Below, in pieces: positions 1-11,993 of a DNA stretch of 64,000 nt. Each line of letters starts with the position of its first letter. The stretch's first letter is position 1. This DNA is from Amia ocellicauda (taxonomy: Eukaryota; Chordata; Actinopteri; Amiiformes; Amiidae): the NCBI RefSeq assembly GCF_036373705.1, contig NC_089852.1, forward strand, positions 1,872,300-1,936,299, in the 5' to 3' direction. The position numbers and the translations under genes are program-made. Under the pieces are notes generated by a model. It saw only the letters and a list, made by a program, of their open reading frames with translations, did no database searches and was not told the DNA's origin.

Positions 1-135
1 GATGCGAGGGATCCGTGATAGAAAACGTCTTATGCATGCTAACAAAAAAATAAACATCAGCAGACATATTGGTAATTGGCAAATTTAGCTTCCCAATTAT
101 CGGTATTGGATGCAAAAAACCTGAATCGGTTGGGC

Positions 136-232
136 TCTAACCTCAACCCCATCCAAGACCTTTGGAGTGAACTGGAATGAGACGATCGACGACCAGCTGT
201 CCACATTCTTTTGCCCATGTAGTGTATATGTA
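136..232 (+). mobile_element. Tc1/mariner transposon remnant (3' end)
   Basis: Codons from about position 142 read LNPIQDLWSELE, close to the conserved (D)LNPIEHLWDELE block near the C-terminus of fish Tc1-like transposases. A stop follows at once. Within about 30 bases comes CTTTTGCCCATGTAGTGTA, which resembles the terminal inverted repeat of fish Tc1 elements (CTTTTGTCCATATAGTGTA). The transposase tail that should separate the two is missing, so this is an internally deleted, dead 3' end. Family identity is from memory of fish Tc1 consensus sequences. Confidence 0.6.
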
Positions 233-1158
233 TATACAGAATAAACTGCTATGTGTATAAACCAGGTGTATAGATATTAGGTGTGTGTAAACCTGCTGTA
301 TAGATATTAGTGGTGTATGTAAAGGTAGCACTGTGTTCCCACAGGACTGTAATTGAGAAACGCTGCTGTACGGTAATACTGCCCTTACTACAGTACTGTG
401 ACGGCGTCTGTCTGTAGATCCTCTGTGATGAGGGATCAGGCCCCTCTGTGTCAGTGAGGGGACTCCTGTGTTTTGTTCTTCATGGTCGTCATCTGAGTTT
501 TTGTTTATTGTTTTTAAGGGATTTATTCCACTCAGTTCTCCAAAAAGTCTGTCTCTCACAGAGTATGCACATACACTCACACACACAGGCACACGCATGC
601 AGTCGCACACACAGTTGCTGCAGCAAAGCTGTCACACTGACTTAGGGGTCACTAGTTAATTGTTTAAATCCCTCATTACTGAATCTAAAATGCAAAGAAA
701 GGATTTAAGTACAAAGTCTCTCTCTCTGTCTTACATAACTGAATTACATACCTGTCAGTTTCACAAAGAAACATGTTATTGCATTTATTTATTTAACAAA
801 TACTGACAGTGTGTGTGTGTGTGTGTGTGAATGTCAGTGTGTGTAAATGTCAGTGTGTGTAAATGTCAGTGTGTGTGAGGGTGTGTGTGAATGTCAGTGT
901 GTGTCTGAGAGTGTCAGTGTGAGGATGCTGAGGTTGGCCAGCTCTGATAAGGCACAGTGGAGTTGATCCCGTGACACAATGGCTTTTCAGATTTGCTGAC
1001 CCACTAGCAAACAAACTCTCTCTCTAAATGTGTTTTGTTGATACATTGTTTAACCCTGTTTTCAGTAACAACAGGGGCCAGTGATTTAAAAGCCTTGTAA
1101 TTACTGTATATTTGGACTTATGTTGTACGAGATAAGGGTCGTCTGCCAAGAAATAAAA

Positions 1159-1159
1159 A

Positions 1160-1199
<40 letters not shown>

Positions 1200-1222
1200 A
1201 ATAATAATAATAATAATAATAA
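1159..1222. repeat. (ATT)n then (AAT)n microsatellite
   Basis: About 13 ATT units run directly into about 8 AAT units, so the array is its own inverted repeat and could extrude as an AT hairpin. Confidence 0.9.
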
Positions 1223-2045
1223 AAAGCCTCATCAACACGGACATTGTACCAATATTACTAACCTGTCTCGACAGCAGCTCTGTGTGTCCACTGCATGACT
1301 TTATGAATACGGGATGGAGTGTGTGCCGTGTCCGGTGTCCCTGGCTGGTACGGGGTGCGAAAAAGAACAGAAAATGTTCCTGTAATGAAACTGTTCTGTT
1401 TTTTAAAGACTGTATCTGCCAAAAAAAAAAAACACCTGCAATATCAAATCACAAAAAGAGAAACAAAATCAACAACAAAATTAAAAAACACAATTAGACA
1501 CACAATCAAAGTGATGCATTACGTCACGCAGGCGGACACTATAACCCCCCCACGACAGGCAGGCCTTGACAAAGCAAGGGTTAAGCCCCTCCCTTCCCTC
1601 CAAGCCCATCGACCTTCGACATGCTGCTGTAGTGGAGGATGCTGGGAAGAGAGGAATGGAAAGTCAGCAACAGCCCACACGTGCGCAGAGGCGGGGAGAA
1701 CACAGACACCTGCGAATGAACACGTAACAGAGACACACACACAGGCATACAGACACACTGATAATAGAAATAATTATTATTATTATTATTTATTTAGAAG
1801 CGCCTTCCACGATACCCAAGGACTCTGGGCCCATATTCATCAAAGTGTTGGTTTCAAAAATCCTTGACAAACATCTGTGACAAAAGTTTTACATACATAA
1901 ATAAATCAATATAATACAGAATAATACAGATACATAATTAGATCATTTACACATTAAAGTGCACATGGCGCTGGGAATTTAGGCCACTGGATCAGTCCAG
2001 GGACCGTGAGGGGATCAGCATGTTGAGCCAGACTATTATTATTAT

Positions 2046-2095
2046 TAGGCTATCATTTATTTATTGGCAGACGGGCGACTTACAAAATATAAGAG
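2046..2095 (+). mobile_element. Fish SINE/DNA-element conserved tail fragment
   Basis: TTATTTATTGGCAGACG followed by GGCGACTTACAAAAT matches, with an internal deletion, the tail motif GGCAGACGC..TTATCCA..GCGACTTACA that recurs in many fish genomes. A second partial copy (TTTCTTAGCAGATGCCCTTATCCA) lies at 22110-22135. The family name is not certain. Confidence 0.4.
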
Positions 2096-2841
2096 CATTA
2101 CATCAGTGCAATACAGTATAAAAATCCAGATCAAAACGTAATACAATTACAAGTTCAAAATTACACAAGAGCATAGGAAAAATATGCAGTCAATATAAAA
2201 CACAAGTCCCACATCCTAGATTGTAACAATAATAAGTGCAGACAAGGGGAAGGGGGCAACCAGCGTGCTTTATCAAGTGACAGGGGCTTTGGGGAGACGG
2301 GACGTAATTACATTACTTTCCCAGAACACATCAAGGCCGAACAAAACAAGTCAACTTTTTTTTATATATATTTTTTCTGTCACGTCATGTTCTTCTTGTA
2401 CATTTATTTTGTTGGCTATGCTGTGCCATGTTATTTCTATATGACACATGTTTCTTGTGTGTGCCAAATAGGTCTGTTTCATTTTTTTAGTACTTTATTC
2501 ACCAATAGGTCTATGGTTTCAAAATTGAATATGAATGTGTAAGGCTGTAGTTGGAAGTATGCACACCCTCTATTTGCAACAATGTTAGGAAAATAGTGTT
2601 CAACACACTTAAAAGACATGTTACCGTCATGTATAGTTGAACAGAGAACAACTTACACTTCATATAATGGGATTTTTTTTTTGTGAAAGTGTATGCATAT
2701 GTTAAGACCCCACTGTATACACATGTACACCAGAGTTTCATACAGGAAAACAAATGTTATGCCAATGTTGTTTTCTTCCTGAAATATCGCAACAATTTAA
2801 AAGGACAATGGCTGAAATAACATCTACCCCAACTTAAATTA

Positions 2842-2843
<2 letters not shown>

Positions 2844-2883
<40 letters not shown>
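2844..2883. repeat. (AT)n microsatellite
   Basis: An uninterrupted AT run of about 19 units. Confidence 0.9.
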
Positions 2884-2884
<1 letters not shown>

Positions 2885-5459
2885 CTCGAGCATTCCTTGA
2901 CACACTCCTGCACCCCAGTTTGAGACCAAGCTACAATTGCTAAGTCCCATTTGTAGATTTTAACTTACTAGCTAATTAGCTAACTTGATCATTGATGGTG
3001 CAGAACTAGGTAGCAGTGTTATAGCATAGATTAGGCAAAATTGAAAAAACCTCTTGCAGATCCTATTCAAGATAAAACTCGCTATAGCAAATACAGCCAC
3101 CATGTTATAATAAAACGCGATTTTGTGGCAGGTAATGTGAACTGGACTGTTCAGTTAAAGAAACGAGAGAGAAAACTGGTTTAGCTTCACATTTAATGTC
3201 ATCGTCATTAAAACAGTATTTACGCAAAAATCCTACTGTACAGCAATACAAACTAAGCATAACCGAGTCATATTACAATACCTTTCTCTTGTGCTTGTTT
3301 TCCTTCAGTTTAATAATTTTGACGCTTTTATGCGCCTGATTGGTGCGCTCTCGGTCTTTCGTCCGCCATTATAATTTTGTTGTGTCGCAGTTGTAAAATA
3401 CTTTTTCTTTATTTTGTGCTACACCGGAAGCAAACCAAAACCAGATCGATCACAGGTTTCTAGAGCATAGAGCATTCTACGATCAAACATAAAATCCAAT
3501 CTGAAAACTGATCACTGTGACCATTTATGAAAATTTGTTATAGAAAATAATTGAAAATATATTCAATTTATTAATTATTCGTTTTTGTTAGGGGGCCCCC
3601 TAGCGGCAGGGGGACCTATGCGGTCGCTTAAATCGCTTATGCCTAGAAATGGAGCTGCACATACCTGACTCCCACACCCGCATATCTGCACTCCCACATC
3701 TCGCACACCCACTCCAGTCCAACAGGTTTTACTGCATCAATACGCCAGTTTATGAAAACTGGGAAACACTTTGTTAACCCAGACCTGATCAGGGAGGATG
3801 CATCGCATGTGAGTTTCTGGTTTCTAGGTCCTGTCATTTAGAAATCATTTGGAGCAAAACACACACACACACAGAACCCCCTACATACACCTCAGCACAC
3901 AGAGATTAACCACTGTAAACCACTGTAACCTGCACTGCGTGTAAATTAGCAGGTTGTGTAATAAGGAGGTCAGTGATGCGGCGGCAGGCATCTCTGTGGC
4001 CAGGCTCTGGTCAAAGGTCGTCTTCTGTGAATGCTGCACTGCTGTGAAAAAATAAAAGCAAACCTCATCAAAATAATGAGAAAACAATTTTGAGCAATTC
4101 TCACAAACCCGAGAGGAGTCTTCAGTTTTCTCTCCCTCTCGCCCACTCTCTCTGTTGTGCTTGTGTTTCTTTCGAGCGCTCAGCACCGCACTGCAGACCC
4201 TGCGGCCCACTCCCCGGTCCAGCCGCTGATTCTTGCCTGCCAAGTAGCAAACTGGTGCCCAGAGTCGTACCCAGATGCCCACACAGAGCTGCCTATTTGT
4301 GTGCAGTCTGGCTGGGGCACAGCGTTCCACCCACCTGCCAATCTCTGTGTACAGGCTGCTGGTCTGTTTTCAAGCCTGGACCCCCATCCCCCCAGAACGC
4401 GGTGTCCTTGCTGTCTCTCTATCCCACTCTCTTTACTTCACTGTTGTCTTTGTTTTTGGTTGGTTTCTTGGTTTGTTTTGTTGTTGCTCCAGTCATTCCG
4501 GAGTTAGTGAATTCCCATCGTAACAAACAATAACTCTCGCTCTCTCTCTCAAATACAAATTCAATTCAGAAAAGCTTCACTAGCACGACTGCTTGACATC
4601 TGTGTTGCAATCAACATACTGGTCCAGCGCTCAAGAACAGGCCGGCGGGGCCGATAAAAACAGCATTTCTTCATTCAATCGTTGTCCACAGTGTCGGGGC
4701 CCACGGTGCTGTTGGCCTCTCAGTGTGGGGCAGGGTATGAAGAGGTATAGAAATAATGAAGTATATGTGTCACTGATGGATGTGTGTTTGGGGCAGTAGA
4801 ACAGGAAATGGGCCTTGTCCTCCTCTCTCTCTCTTTGTCTGTCTCTCTTCCTCCCTATTTCTATTTGTTGATTTCTCTCCTTTTCTCTGCATCTATCTCC
4901 ATCTCTCGCTACATGCCCCCCATCTTTCTGTTTTACTCTCCCCCTCTCTTCTTCCATCTTTATCCCATTGCTTTTTCAATCTCTCCATCATCTCTTATCC
5001 TTTCTTTCCTTCTCTCTCTCTCTATACTGTCTCCCTTAATCTTTCTGGCTCACTGTCTCCATTTCTGTTTTTCTTTCCATCTCTCTCCCTCCCCCTGCTT
5101 CGGGGGCTAAAAATACAGAGCTGGTTGCCACAGCGACAGACCTATTACAAAACTGGTTTAATTGCCATGGCAACTGGTTACCCCCAGGATGAGCGCGGGG
5201 GGGGCGCTCCGTCACACGGCCCCCCAGGCGACACCAGAGGACAGTGAATCAGTGATGAATATTCTGCACCTTTTGATTATTCCCATTCATGTTTATTCTT
5301 ACTCTCTGTGCCACCCCCTGTGAATCGGTGTTCAATGTGTGATCGATTCGCTTTGCACTTGAACGGGGTGGGGGGGTAATGATTATTTATTAGTGCAGTT
5401 TCTGTGTTTTTGTTTTCATGGGGGGTTGTTGGTTGGAGTAGCTTTGCCGAAGGTTGGTG

Positions 5460-8400
5460 GCACTGTGTGAAACTGTGGTCAGTGTTCGTGGGGGATGGTA
5501 CTGTGAGAAACTGTGTTCAGTGTGTTAGTGGGGGGAGGTTCTGTGCGATACTGTGTTCAGTGTGCGTTAGTGGGGGGAGGGTCTGTGCGATACTGTGTTC
5601 AGTGTGCGTTAGTGGGGGGAGGTTCTGTGTGATACTGTGTTCAGTGTGCGTTAGTGGGGGGAGGTTCTGTGCGATACTGTGTTCAGTGTGTGTTAGTGGG
5701 GGGAGGGTCTGTGGGATAGTGTTCAGTGTGTGTTAGTGGGGGGAGGGTCTGTGCGATACTGTGTTCAGTGTGTTAGTGGGGGGAGGTTCTATGCGATACT
5801 GTGTTCAGTGTGTGTTAGTGGGGGGAGGTTCTATGCGATACTGTGTTCAGTGTGTGTTAGTGAGGGGAGGGTCTGTGCGATACTGTGTTCAGTGTGTGTT
5901 AGTGTTCAGTGTGTGTTAGTGGGGGGAGGGTCTGTGTGATAGTGTTCAGTGTGTGTTAGTGGAGGAGGGTCTGTGTGATAGTGTTCAGTGTGTGTTAGTG
6001 GGGGGAGGGTCTGTGTGATAGTGTTCAGTGTGTTAGTGGGGGGAGGGTCTGTGTGATAGTGTTCAGTGTGTTAGTGGGGGGAGGGTCTGTGTGATAGTGT
6101 TCAGTGTGTGTTAGTGGGGGGAGGGTCTGTGTGATAGTGTTCAGTGTGTTAGTGGGGGGAGGGTCTGTGTGATAGTGTTCAGTGTGTTAGAGGGGGGAGG
6201 GTCTGTGTGATACTGTTCAGTGTGTTAGTGGGGGGAGGTTCTGTGCGATACTGTGTTCAGTGCGTTAGTGGGGGGAGGTTCTGTGCGATACTGTGTTCAG
6301 TGTGTGTTAGTGGGGGGAGGGTCTGTGGGATAGTGTTCAGTGTGTGTTAGTGGGGGGAGGGTCTGTGCGATACTGTGTTCAGTGTGTTAGTGGGGGGAGG
6401 GTCTGTGCGATACTGTGTTCAGTGTGTTAGTGGGGGGAGGTTCTGTGCGATACTGTGTTCAGTGTGTTAGTGGGGGGAGGGTCTGTGCGATACTGTGTTC
6501 AGTGTGTTAGTGGGGGGAGGGTCTGTGCGATACTGTGTTCAGTGTGTGTTAGTGAGGGGAGGGTCTGTGCGATACTGTGTTCAGTGTGTGTTAGTGTTCA
6601 GTGTGTGTTAGTGGGGGGAGGGTCTGTGTGATAGTGTTCAGTGTGTGTTAGTGGAGGAGGGTCTGTGTGATAGTGTTCAGTGTGTGTTAGTGGGGGGAGG
6701 GTCTGTGTGATAGTGTTCAGTGTGTTAGTGGGGGGAGGGTCTGTGTGATAGTGTTCAGTGTGTTAGTGGGGGGAGGGTCTGTGTGATAGTGTTCAGTGTG
6801 TGTTAGTGGGGGGAGGGTCTGTGTGATAGTGTTCAGTGTGTTAGTGGGGGGAGGGTCTGTGTGATAGTGTTCAGTGTGTTAGAGGGGGGAGGGTCTGTGT
6901 GATACTGTTCAGTGTGTTAGTGGGGGGAGGTTCTGTGCGATACTGTGTTCAGTGCGTTAGTGGGGGGAGGTTCTGTGCGATACTGTGTTCAGTGTGTGTT
7001 AGTGGGGGGAGGGTCTGTGGGATAGTGTTCAGTGTGTGTTAGTGGGGGGAGGGTCTGTGCGATACTGTGTTCAGTGTGTTAGTGGGGGGAGGGTCTGTGC
7101 GATACTGTGTTCAGTGTGTTAGTGGGGGGAGGTTCTGTGCGATACTGTGTTCAGTGTGTTAGTGGGGGGAGGGTCTGTGCGATACTGTGTTCAGTGTGTT
7201 AGTGGGGGGAGGGTCTGTGCGATACTGTGTTCAGTGTGTTAGTGGGGGGAGGGTCTGTGCGATACTGTGTTCAGTGTGTTAGTGGGGGGAGGTTCTGTGC
7301 GATACTGTGTTCAGTGCGTTAGTGGGGGAGGTTCTGTGCGATACTGTGTTCAGTGTGTTAGTGGGGGGAGGGTCTGTGCGATACTGTGTTCAGTGTGTTA
7401 GTGGGGGGAGGGTCTGTGCGATACTGTGTTCAGTGTGTTAGTGGGGGGAGGTTCTGTGTGATAGTGTTCAGTGTGTGTTAGTGGGGGGAGGGTCTGTGCA
7501 ATACTGTGTTCAGTGTGCGTTAGTAGGGGGAGGGTCTGTGTGATAGTGTTCAGTGTGTGTTAGAGGGGGGAGGGTCTGTGTGATAGTGTTCAGTGTGTGT
7601 TAGTGGGGGGAGGTTCTGTGTGATACTGTGTTCAGTGTGCGTTAGTGGGGGGAGGTTCTGTGCGATACTGTGTTCAGTGTGTGTTAGTGGGGGGAGGGTC
7701 TGTGGGATAGTGTTCAGTGTGTGTTAGTGGGGGGAGGGTCTGTGCGATACTGTGTTCAGTGTGCGTTAGTGGGGGGAGGTTCTATGCGATACTGTGTTCA
7801 GTGTGTGTTAGTGAGGGGAGGGTCTGTGCGATACTGTGTTCAGTGTGTGTTAGTGTTCAGTGTGTGTTAGTGGGGGGAGGGTCTGTGTGATAGTGTTCAG
7901 TGTGTGTTAGTGGGGGGAGGGTCTGTGTGATAGTGTTCAGTGTGTTAGTGGGGGGAGGGTCTGTGTGATAGGGTTCAGTGTGTGTTAGTGGGGGGAGGGT
8001 CTGTGTGATAGTGTTCAGTGTGTGTTAGTGGGGGGAGGGTCTGTGTGATAGTGTTCAGTGTGTTAGTGGGGGGAGGTTCTGTGCGATACTGTGTTCAGTG
8101 TGATAGTGGGGGGAGGGTCTGTGCGATACTGTGTTCAGTGTGTTAGTGGGGGGAGGGTCTGTGCGATACTGTGTTCAGTGTGTTAGTGGGGGGAGGGTCT
8201 GTGTGATAGTGTTCAGTGTGTGTTAGAGGGGGGAGGGTCTGTGTGATAGTGTTCAGTGTGCGTTAGTGGGGGGAGGGTCTGTGCGATACTGTGTTCAGTG
8301 TGCGTTAGTGGGGGGAGGTTCTGTGTGATACTGTGTTCAGTGTGCGTTAGTGGGGGGAGGTTCTGTGCGATACTGTGTTCAGTGTGTGTTAGTGGGGGGA

Positions 8401-9391
8401 GGGTCTGTGGGATAGTGTTCAGTGTGTGTTAGTGGGGGGAGGGTCTGTGCGATACTGTGTTCAGTGTGCGTTAGTGGGGGGAGGGTCTGTGGGATAGTGT
8501 TCAGTGTGTGTTAGAGGGGGGAGGGTCTGTGCGATAGTGTTCAGTGTGTGTTAGTGGGGGGAGGGTCTGTGTGATAGTGTTCAGTGTGTGTTAGTGGGGG
8601 GAGGGTCTGTGTGATAGTGTTCAGTGTGTTAGTGGGGGGAGGGTCTGTGTGATAGGGTTCAGTGTGTGTTAGTGGGGGGAGGGTCTGTGTGATAGTGTTC
8701 AGTGTGTGTTAGTGGGGGGAGGGTCTGTGTGATAGTGTTCAGTGTGTTAGTGGGGGGAGGTTCTGTGCGATACTGTGTTCAGTGTGATAGTGGGGGGAGG
8801 GTCTGTGGGATACTGTGTTCAGTGTGTTAGTGGGGGGAGGGTCTGTGCGATACTGTGTTCAGTGTGTTAGTGGGGGGAGGGTCTGTGCGATACTGTGTTC
8901 AGTGTGTTAGTGGGGGGAGGGTCTGTGTGATAGTGTTCAGTGTGTGTTAGAGGGGGGAGGGTCTGTGTGATAGTGTTCAGTGTGCGTTAGTGGGGGGAGG
9001 GTCTGTGCGATACTGTGTTCAGTGTGCGTTAGTGGGGGGAGGTTCTGTGTGATACTGTGTTCAGTGTGCGTTAGTGGGGGGAGGTTCTGTGCGATACTGT
9101 GTTCAGTGTGTGTTAGTGGGGGGAGGGTCTGTGGGATAGTGTTCAGTGTGTGTTAGTGGGGGGAGGGTCTGTGCGATACTGTGTTCAGTGTGCGTTAGTG
9201 GGGGGAGGGTCTGTGGGATAGTGTTCAGTGTGTGTTAGTGGGGGGAGGGTCTGTGCGATACTGTGTTCAGTGTGTGTTAGAGGGGGGAGGGTCTGTGCGA
9301 TAGTGTTCAGTGTGTGTTAGTGGGGGGAGGGTCTGTGCGATAGTGTTCAGTGTGTGTTAGAGGGGGGAGGGTCTGTGCGATAGTGTTCAGC
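5460..9391. repeat. G-rich minisatellite, ~100 units of 38-42 bp
   Basis: A 3.9-kb tandem array whose unit reads approximately TTAGTGGGGGGAGGG, then TCTGTGCGATACTGTG, then TTCAGTGTG. Length variants come from CGATACTGTG versus TGATAGTG and from an optional extra TG or CG before TTAG. The plus strand is strongly G-rich, with G6-A-G3 in almost every unit. Units of 42 bp keep reading frames open locally (for example 5404-5736), but the translation is only the repeat (VCVSGGR..AILCS) and is not a gene. The array begins degenerate near 5460 and stops sharply at 9391, about 0.7 kb beyond the IP6K2 poly(A) signal. Marker variants recur at fixed offsets (see findings). Confidence 0.97.
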
Positions 9392-10119
9392 GCTGCCTGG
9401 CTGTGGGCGACTTCTCTTCTCTTCTCTTCCATTTGTGGAACAAAGGTGATTAAAAGTCAGTCTCTTCTTTCTCTCTTATTCACCCGTTTTCACCGGTTTG
9501 CTGCCGTGACGCTCCGTCTCGCTCGCTCTCACACCCACATCAAATACACACCGAGCTGAACAGACTGGCAGGCGTGTCCTGTATACAGACGCACGCCGCA
9601 CCCGTGCTGTAGAGACGGACACACCTGCACTCGCAGCACCACTAACGGTTCACAGCCCCCGTCCATTACAGCCATAAACACCTGCCCCTCCATACTGCCT
9701 CTGTTCAACCCCCCAATGCCACCGCCCCCCCACCGCAGCCTGCGACTCCAGTCATAAACCTGCGTTGCTGCTACACCGGCCCCATCACCACCACGGCTGC
9801 CCAACCCACCAGCGACATCCGAGAGCAGGGTCTCAGCCGTGGAAAATATGGCAGCATATTGTAGACGGCACTGGACTGGACTGGACTGGAGAATACAGTG
9901 CACTTAGTCTTGGGTGGGGGGACGCACAGTGAAGCCCCCACCCTTACCCTCTGAGCACCCGGCCCCTGGACACGCAAACTGCAGACAGCTGCCCACCGTC
10001 CTGCGCATTGACACAGCCTAGTCAGGGTCAACCCTACTGGGACCAGTGCCGGTCCCTGCTCCTCCCACTGACCTGCCCCCAGCACGAAGAAGACGACAGC
10101 ACAGTCACCACACCCAAAC
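9392..10119. other. Spacer between minisatellite and IP6K2 3' end
   Basis: Unique sequence with no supported gene. It contains a GGACT tandem at about 9873-9892. The last ~20 bases are T/G-rich when read on the minus strand, which fits the downstream element of the IP6K2 poly(A) site. Confidence 0.5.
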
Positions 10120-11381
10120 AGAAAAAAATTGTCTTTTATTGTCTCAGACATACGACTTTACACACAGGAATATAAGATAGAGAGGTATCTGAAATTGTCA
10201 AATATTAACAATTATAAATATTATTATAACATTAATAATAATATGGAATGTAGTTTCTTCTGTTTGTCTTCCATTATCTGTCCTTTTTTTTCATTTTTAG
10301 TATTTTTTTTTAAAGAAATATTTCAAATAAATAAATTTCTATATAGTCTCTTTCAATATCTTTTTAAATTCTTATATTTCTCTCTCGTCGCACAGACAGT
10401 TGGGCAGGGTCTCCATGTCCGTCCTCACTCCTCCTCCGGTGAGTGTGCTGCCCCCCCACGCAGGGAGGGAGAGAGGAGAGAGACGGTGGGTGGAGAGGGC
10501 AGGGCACTAGAGGACTGCAGGCACTGTCCTCCTCTCTGTCCCTCTTTCCTCCCCGTCTCTTCTTCGATGTTCAGGATAAAGTGTCTCTTCCTCCTGCAGA
10601 CACAGCCCCTCTCCCTCTCCCCGCCCTCTCCTGGGGACGGGGGAGTGAGAGAGGGAGGCTCACAGAGAGAGAGAGCACAGAAGGGAGGGAGTCACACAAC
10701 ACGCATAAGTCCCAGCTGTGTCCCAGTCACAGACGACTGACAGGCAGACTGTCCCGCCCGGCCCAGGGGACTCCCTCGAAGACCCCAGCTGAAGTCTCCG
10801 CACGGTCCCATGACCTGCAGAGCTCGCGGAGGCCTGTTTTTTGGGGTGGGGGAGGCTTGGAGGGGCACATTAGGTCTGCCTCTGTGTAGCCTGAGTGTTT
10901 AGCTTTCAGTTCAGTTCGTGGGTTTCTCTTGTTTAAAAAACAAAACAAAAACAAACGCAAGGCTTTTGTAAAGAGAGAGAGAGGGAGAGAGAAGGTGGTA
11001 AGGATTAAGAGCTGAGCAGTTCAAAAAAAGAAAATAGAGAGAAGGCAAGGCTCTGCTCTCCCTTCTGTCCTCTCGGTCTCTCCTTTACACGCATGCACTC
11101 ACGCACATACACAACAACAAAAAACGCTACACAGTTGCTCGTGGGCAGAAACCCCACCTCAGACAGGCGTGCCGTGGCCCCTACACACGGCACCACCCTC
11201 TCCCTTCACCCTCGTTTATCGATTCAGCCCTCGTCCCCTGGTGTCCCTCCCTCGGGAGTTTCTGGTCCGTCTCCTCAGTCTGATCAGATTCAGTTTCTCT
11301 TTCCAAGGACAGAAAGGGGGGATGGTGGGGAGAGGAGAGTGGCGTGTGGGGGCGGCGCCAGGGCGCGGCTGTGTCCCCCCC
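10120..11381 (-). other. IP6K2: IP6K2 3' UTR
   Basis: It runs from the TAG stop to a minus-strand AATAAA at 10135-10140. That hexamer is followed by a T run and then G/T-rich sequence (TTTGGGTGTGGTGACTGTG), the usual layout of a vertebrate cleavage site. The UTR is about 1.26 kb and contains AT-rich sequence at 10200-10380. The exact cleavage site near 10115-10125 is inferred. Confidence 0.7.
10135..10140 (-). terminator. IP6K2: IP6K2 poly(A) signal AATAAA
   Basis: A canonical hexamer on the minus strand with a G/T-rich element 20-35 bases downstream. It is the best candidate found after the IP6K2 stop codon. Confidence 0.7.
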
Positions 11382-11993
11382 CTAGTCCCCGCTGTCGTCC
11401 TCCAGCTCCTTGACGATGGCGATGAGGTTCTGCAGGCCGAAGATGTAGCCGCTGTCCTGGCCCTCGTGCACCACGCTGGCGTCCCCGTAGTGTCTGCAGG
11501 TGGTGTGAGCGAAGTCGATCATGCGCACGTCCACCAGGGGGCAGCCCTCGCCCGCCCCTCCCGTCCCTCCGCGGCCCCCTCCCGCCCCGCTGGCGGCCGA
11601 GGCGAACCCGAACGCCCCTGGGCGGCCGCCCTCGTCCCCGCTGTCCTCCCCTTCCTCCTCCTCCTGCCCCTCATCTCCCTCCTCCTCCTCCTCCTCCGAC
11701 AGCTCGTCCTCCTCGCCCTCCTCTCCGCCGCGGTGTCGGGGTCGGCTGGGTCGGGGGGGCTTCCCGTCATAGATGATGAGCAGAGAGCTGGAGTAGAAGC
11801 GGTACGACTCGCGCGCCTCCAGCACGGCCTGCAGCTCCCGCAGCCGCCTCAGCACCGGGGCCAGGAGCTCTCGCCGCAGCCGCCGGCCGTCGTGGAAGAA
11901 CTGGAACAGCGCCTCCTTGAAGCCCTGCAGTGTCAGCTTGCGCCCGTGGTACTTGTTCATGAACAGCAGCTGCCCCGAGTCCGACTGGTACAC
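11382..11993 (-). CDS. IP6K2: IP6K2 last coding exon (residues 269-471)
   Basis: The acceptor is CCCCCAG then GTG TAC CAG, phase 0. The exon carries the C-terminal half of the kinase, YDGK, the acidic insert ([19 protein letters not shown] and on), the Gly-rich linker, IDFAHTT and the stop. Plus-strand open frames over this exon are antisense shadows of its GC-rich codons. Confidence 0.95.
   Translation of the reverse strand: MYQSDSGQLLFMNKYHGRKLTLQGFKEALFQFFHDGRRLRRELLAPVLRRLRELQAVLEARESYRFYSSSLLIIYDGKPPRPSRPRHRGGEEGEEDELSEEEEEEGDEGQEEEEGEDSGDEGGRPGAFGFASAASGAGGGRGGTGGAGEGCPLVDVRMIDFAHTTCRHYGDASVVHEGQDSGYIFGLQNLIAIVKELEDDSGD

Larger units (their letters stand above)
233..5459. other. Intergenic region, no gene seen
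   Basis: No open frame here shows splice-compatible or recognisable protein similarity. It holds a GT-rich stretch (about 807-920), an ATT/AAT array, an AT array, a block with the fish repeat-tail motif GGCAGACG..GCGACTTACA near 2055-2090, and a CT-rich stretch at 4810-5100. GGGGGCCCCCTAGCGGCAG at about 3590-3610 followed by CGCTTATGCCTAG resembles the end of a fish hAT-type repeat. It lies downstream of the IP6K2 3' end. Distal regulatory DNA cannot be excluded. Confidence 0.5.

Noticed and set aside
3881-4533. Overlapping frames of 110-150 codons on both strands
   Set aside because: No conserved motif, no splice-compatible partner and mixed low complexity; chance frames in moderately GC-rich DNA.
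5404-5939. Repeat-encoded Cys-rich protein (VCVSGGR..AILCS)
   Set aside because: The frame stays open only because some units are 42 bp. It breaks as soon as 38- or 40-bp units occur.
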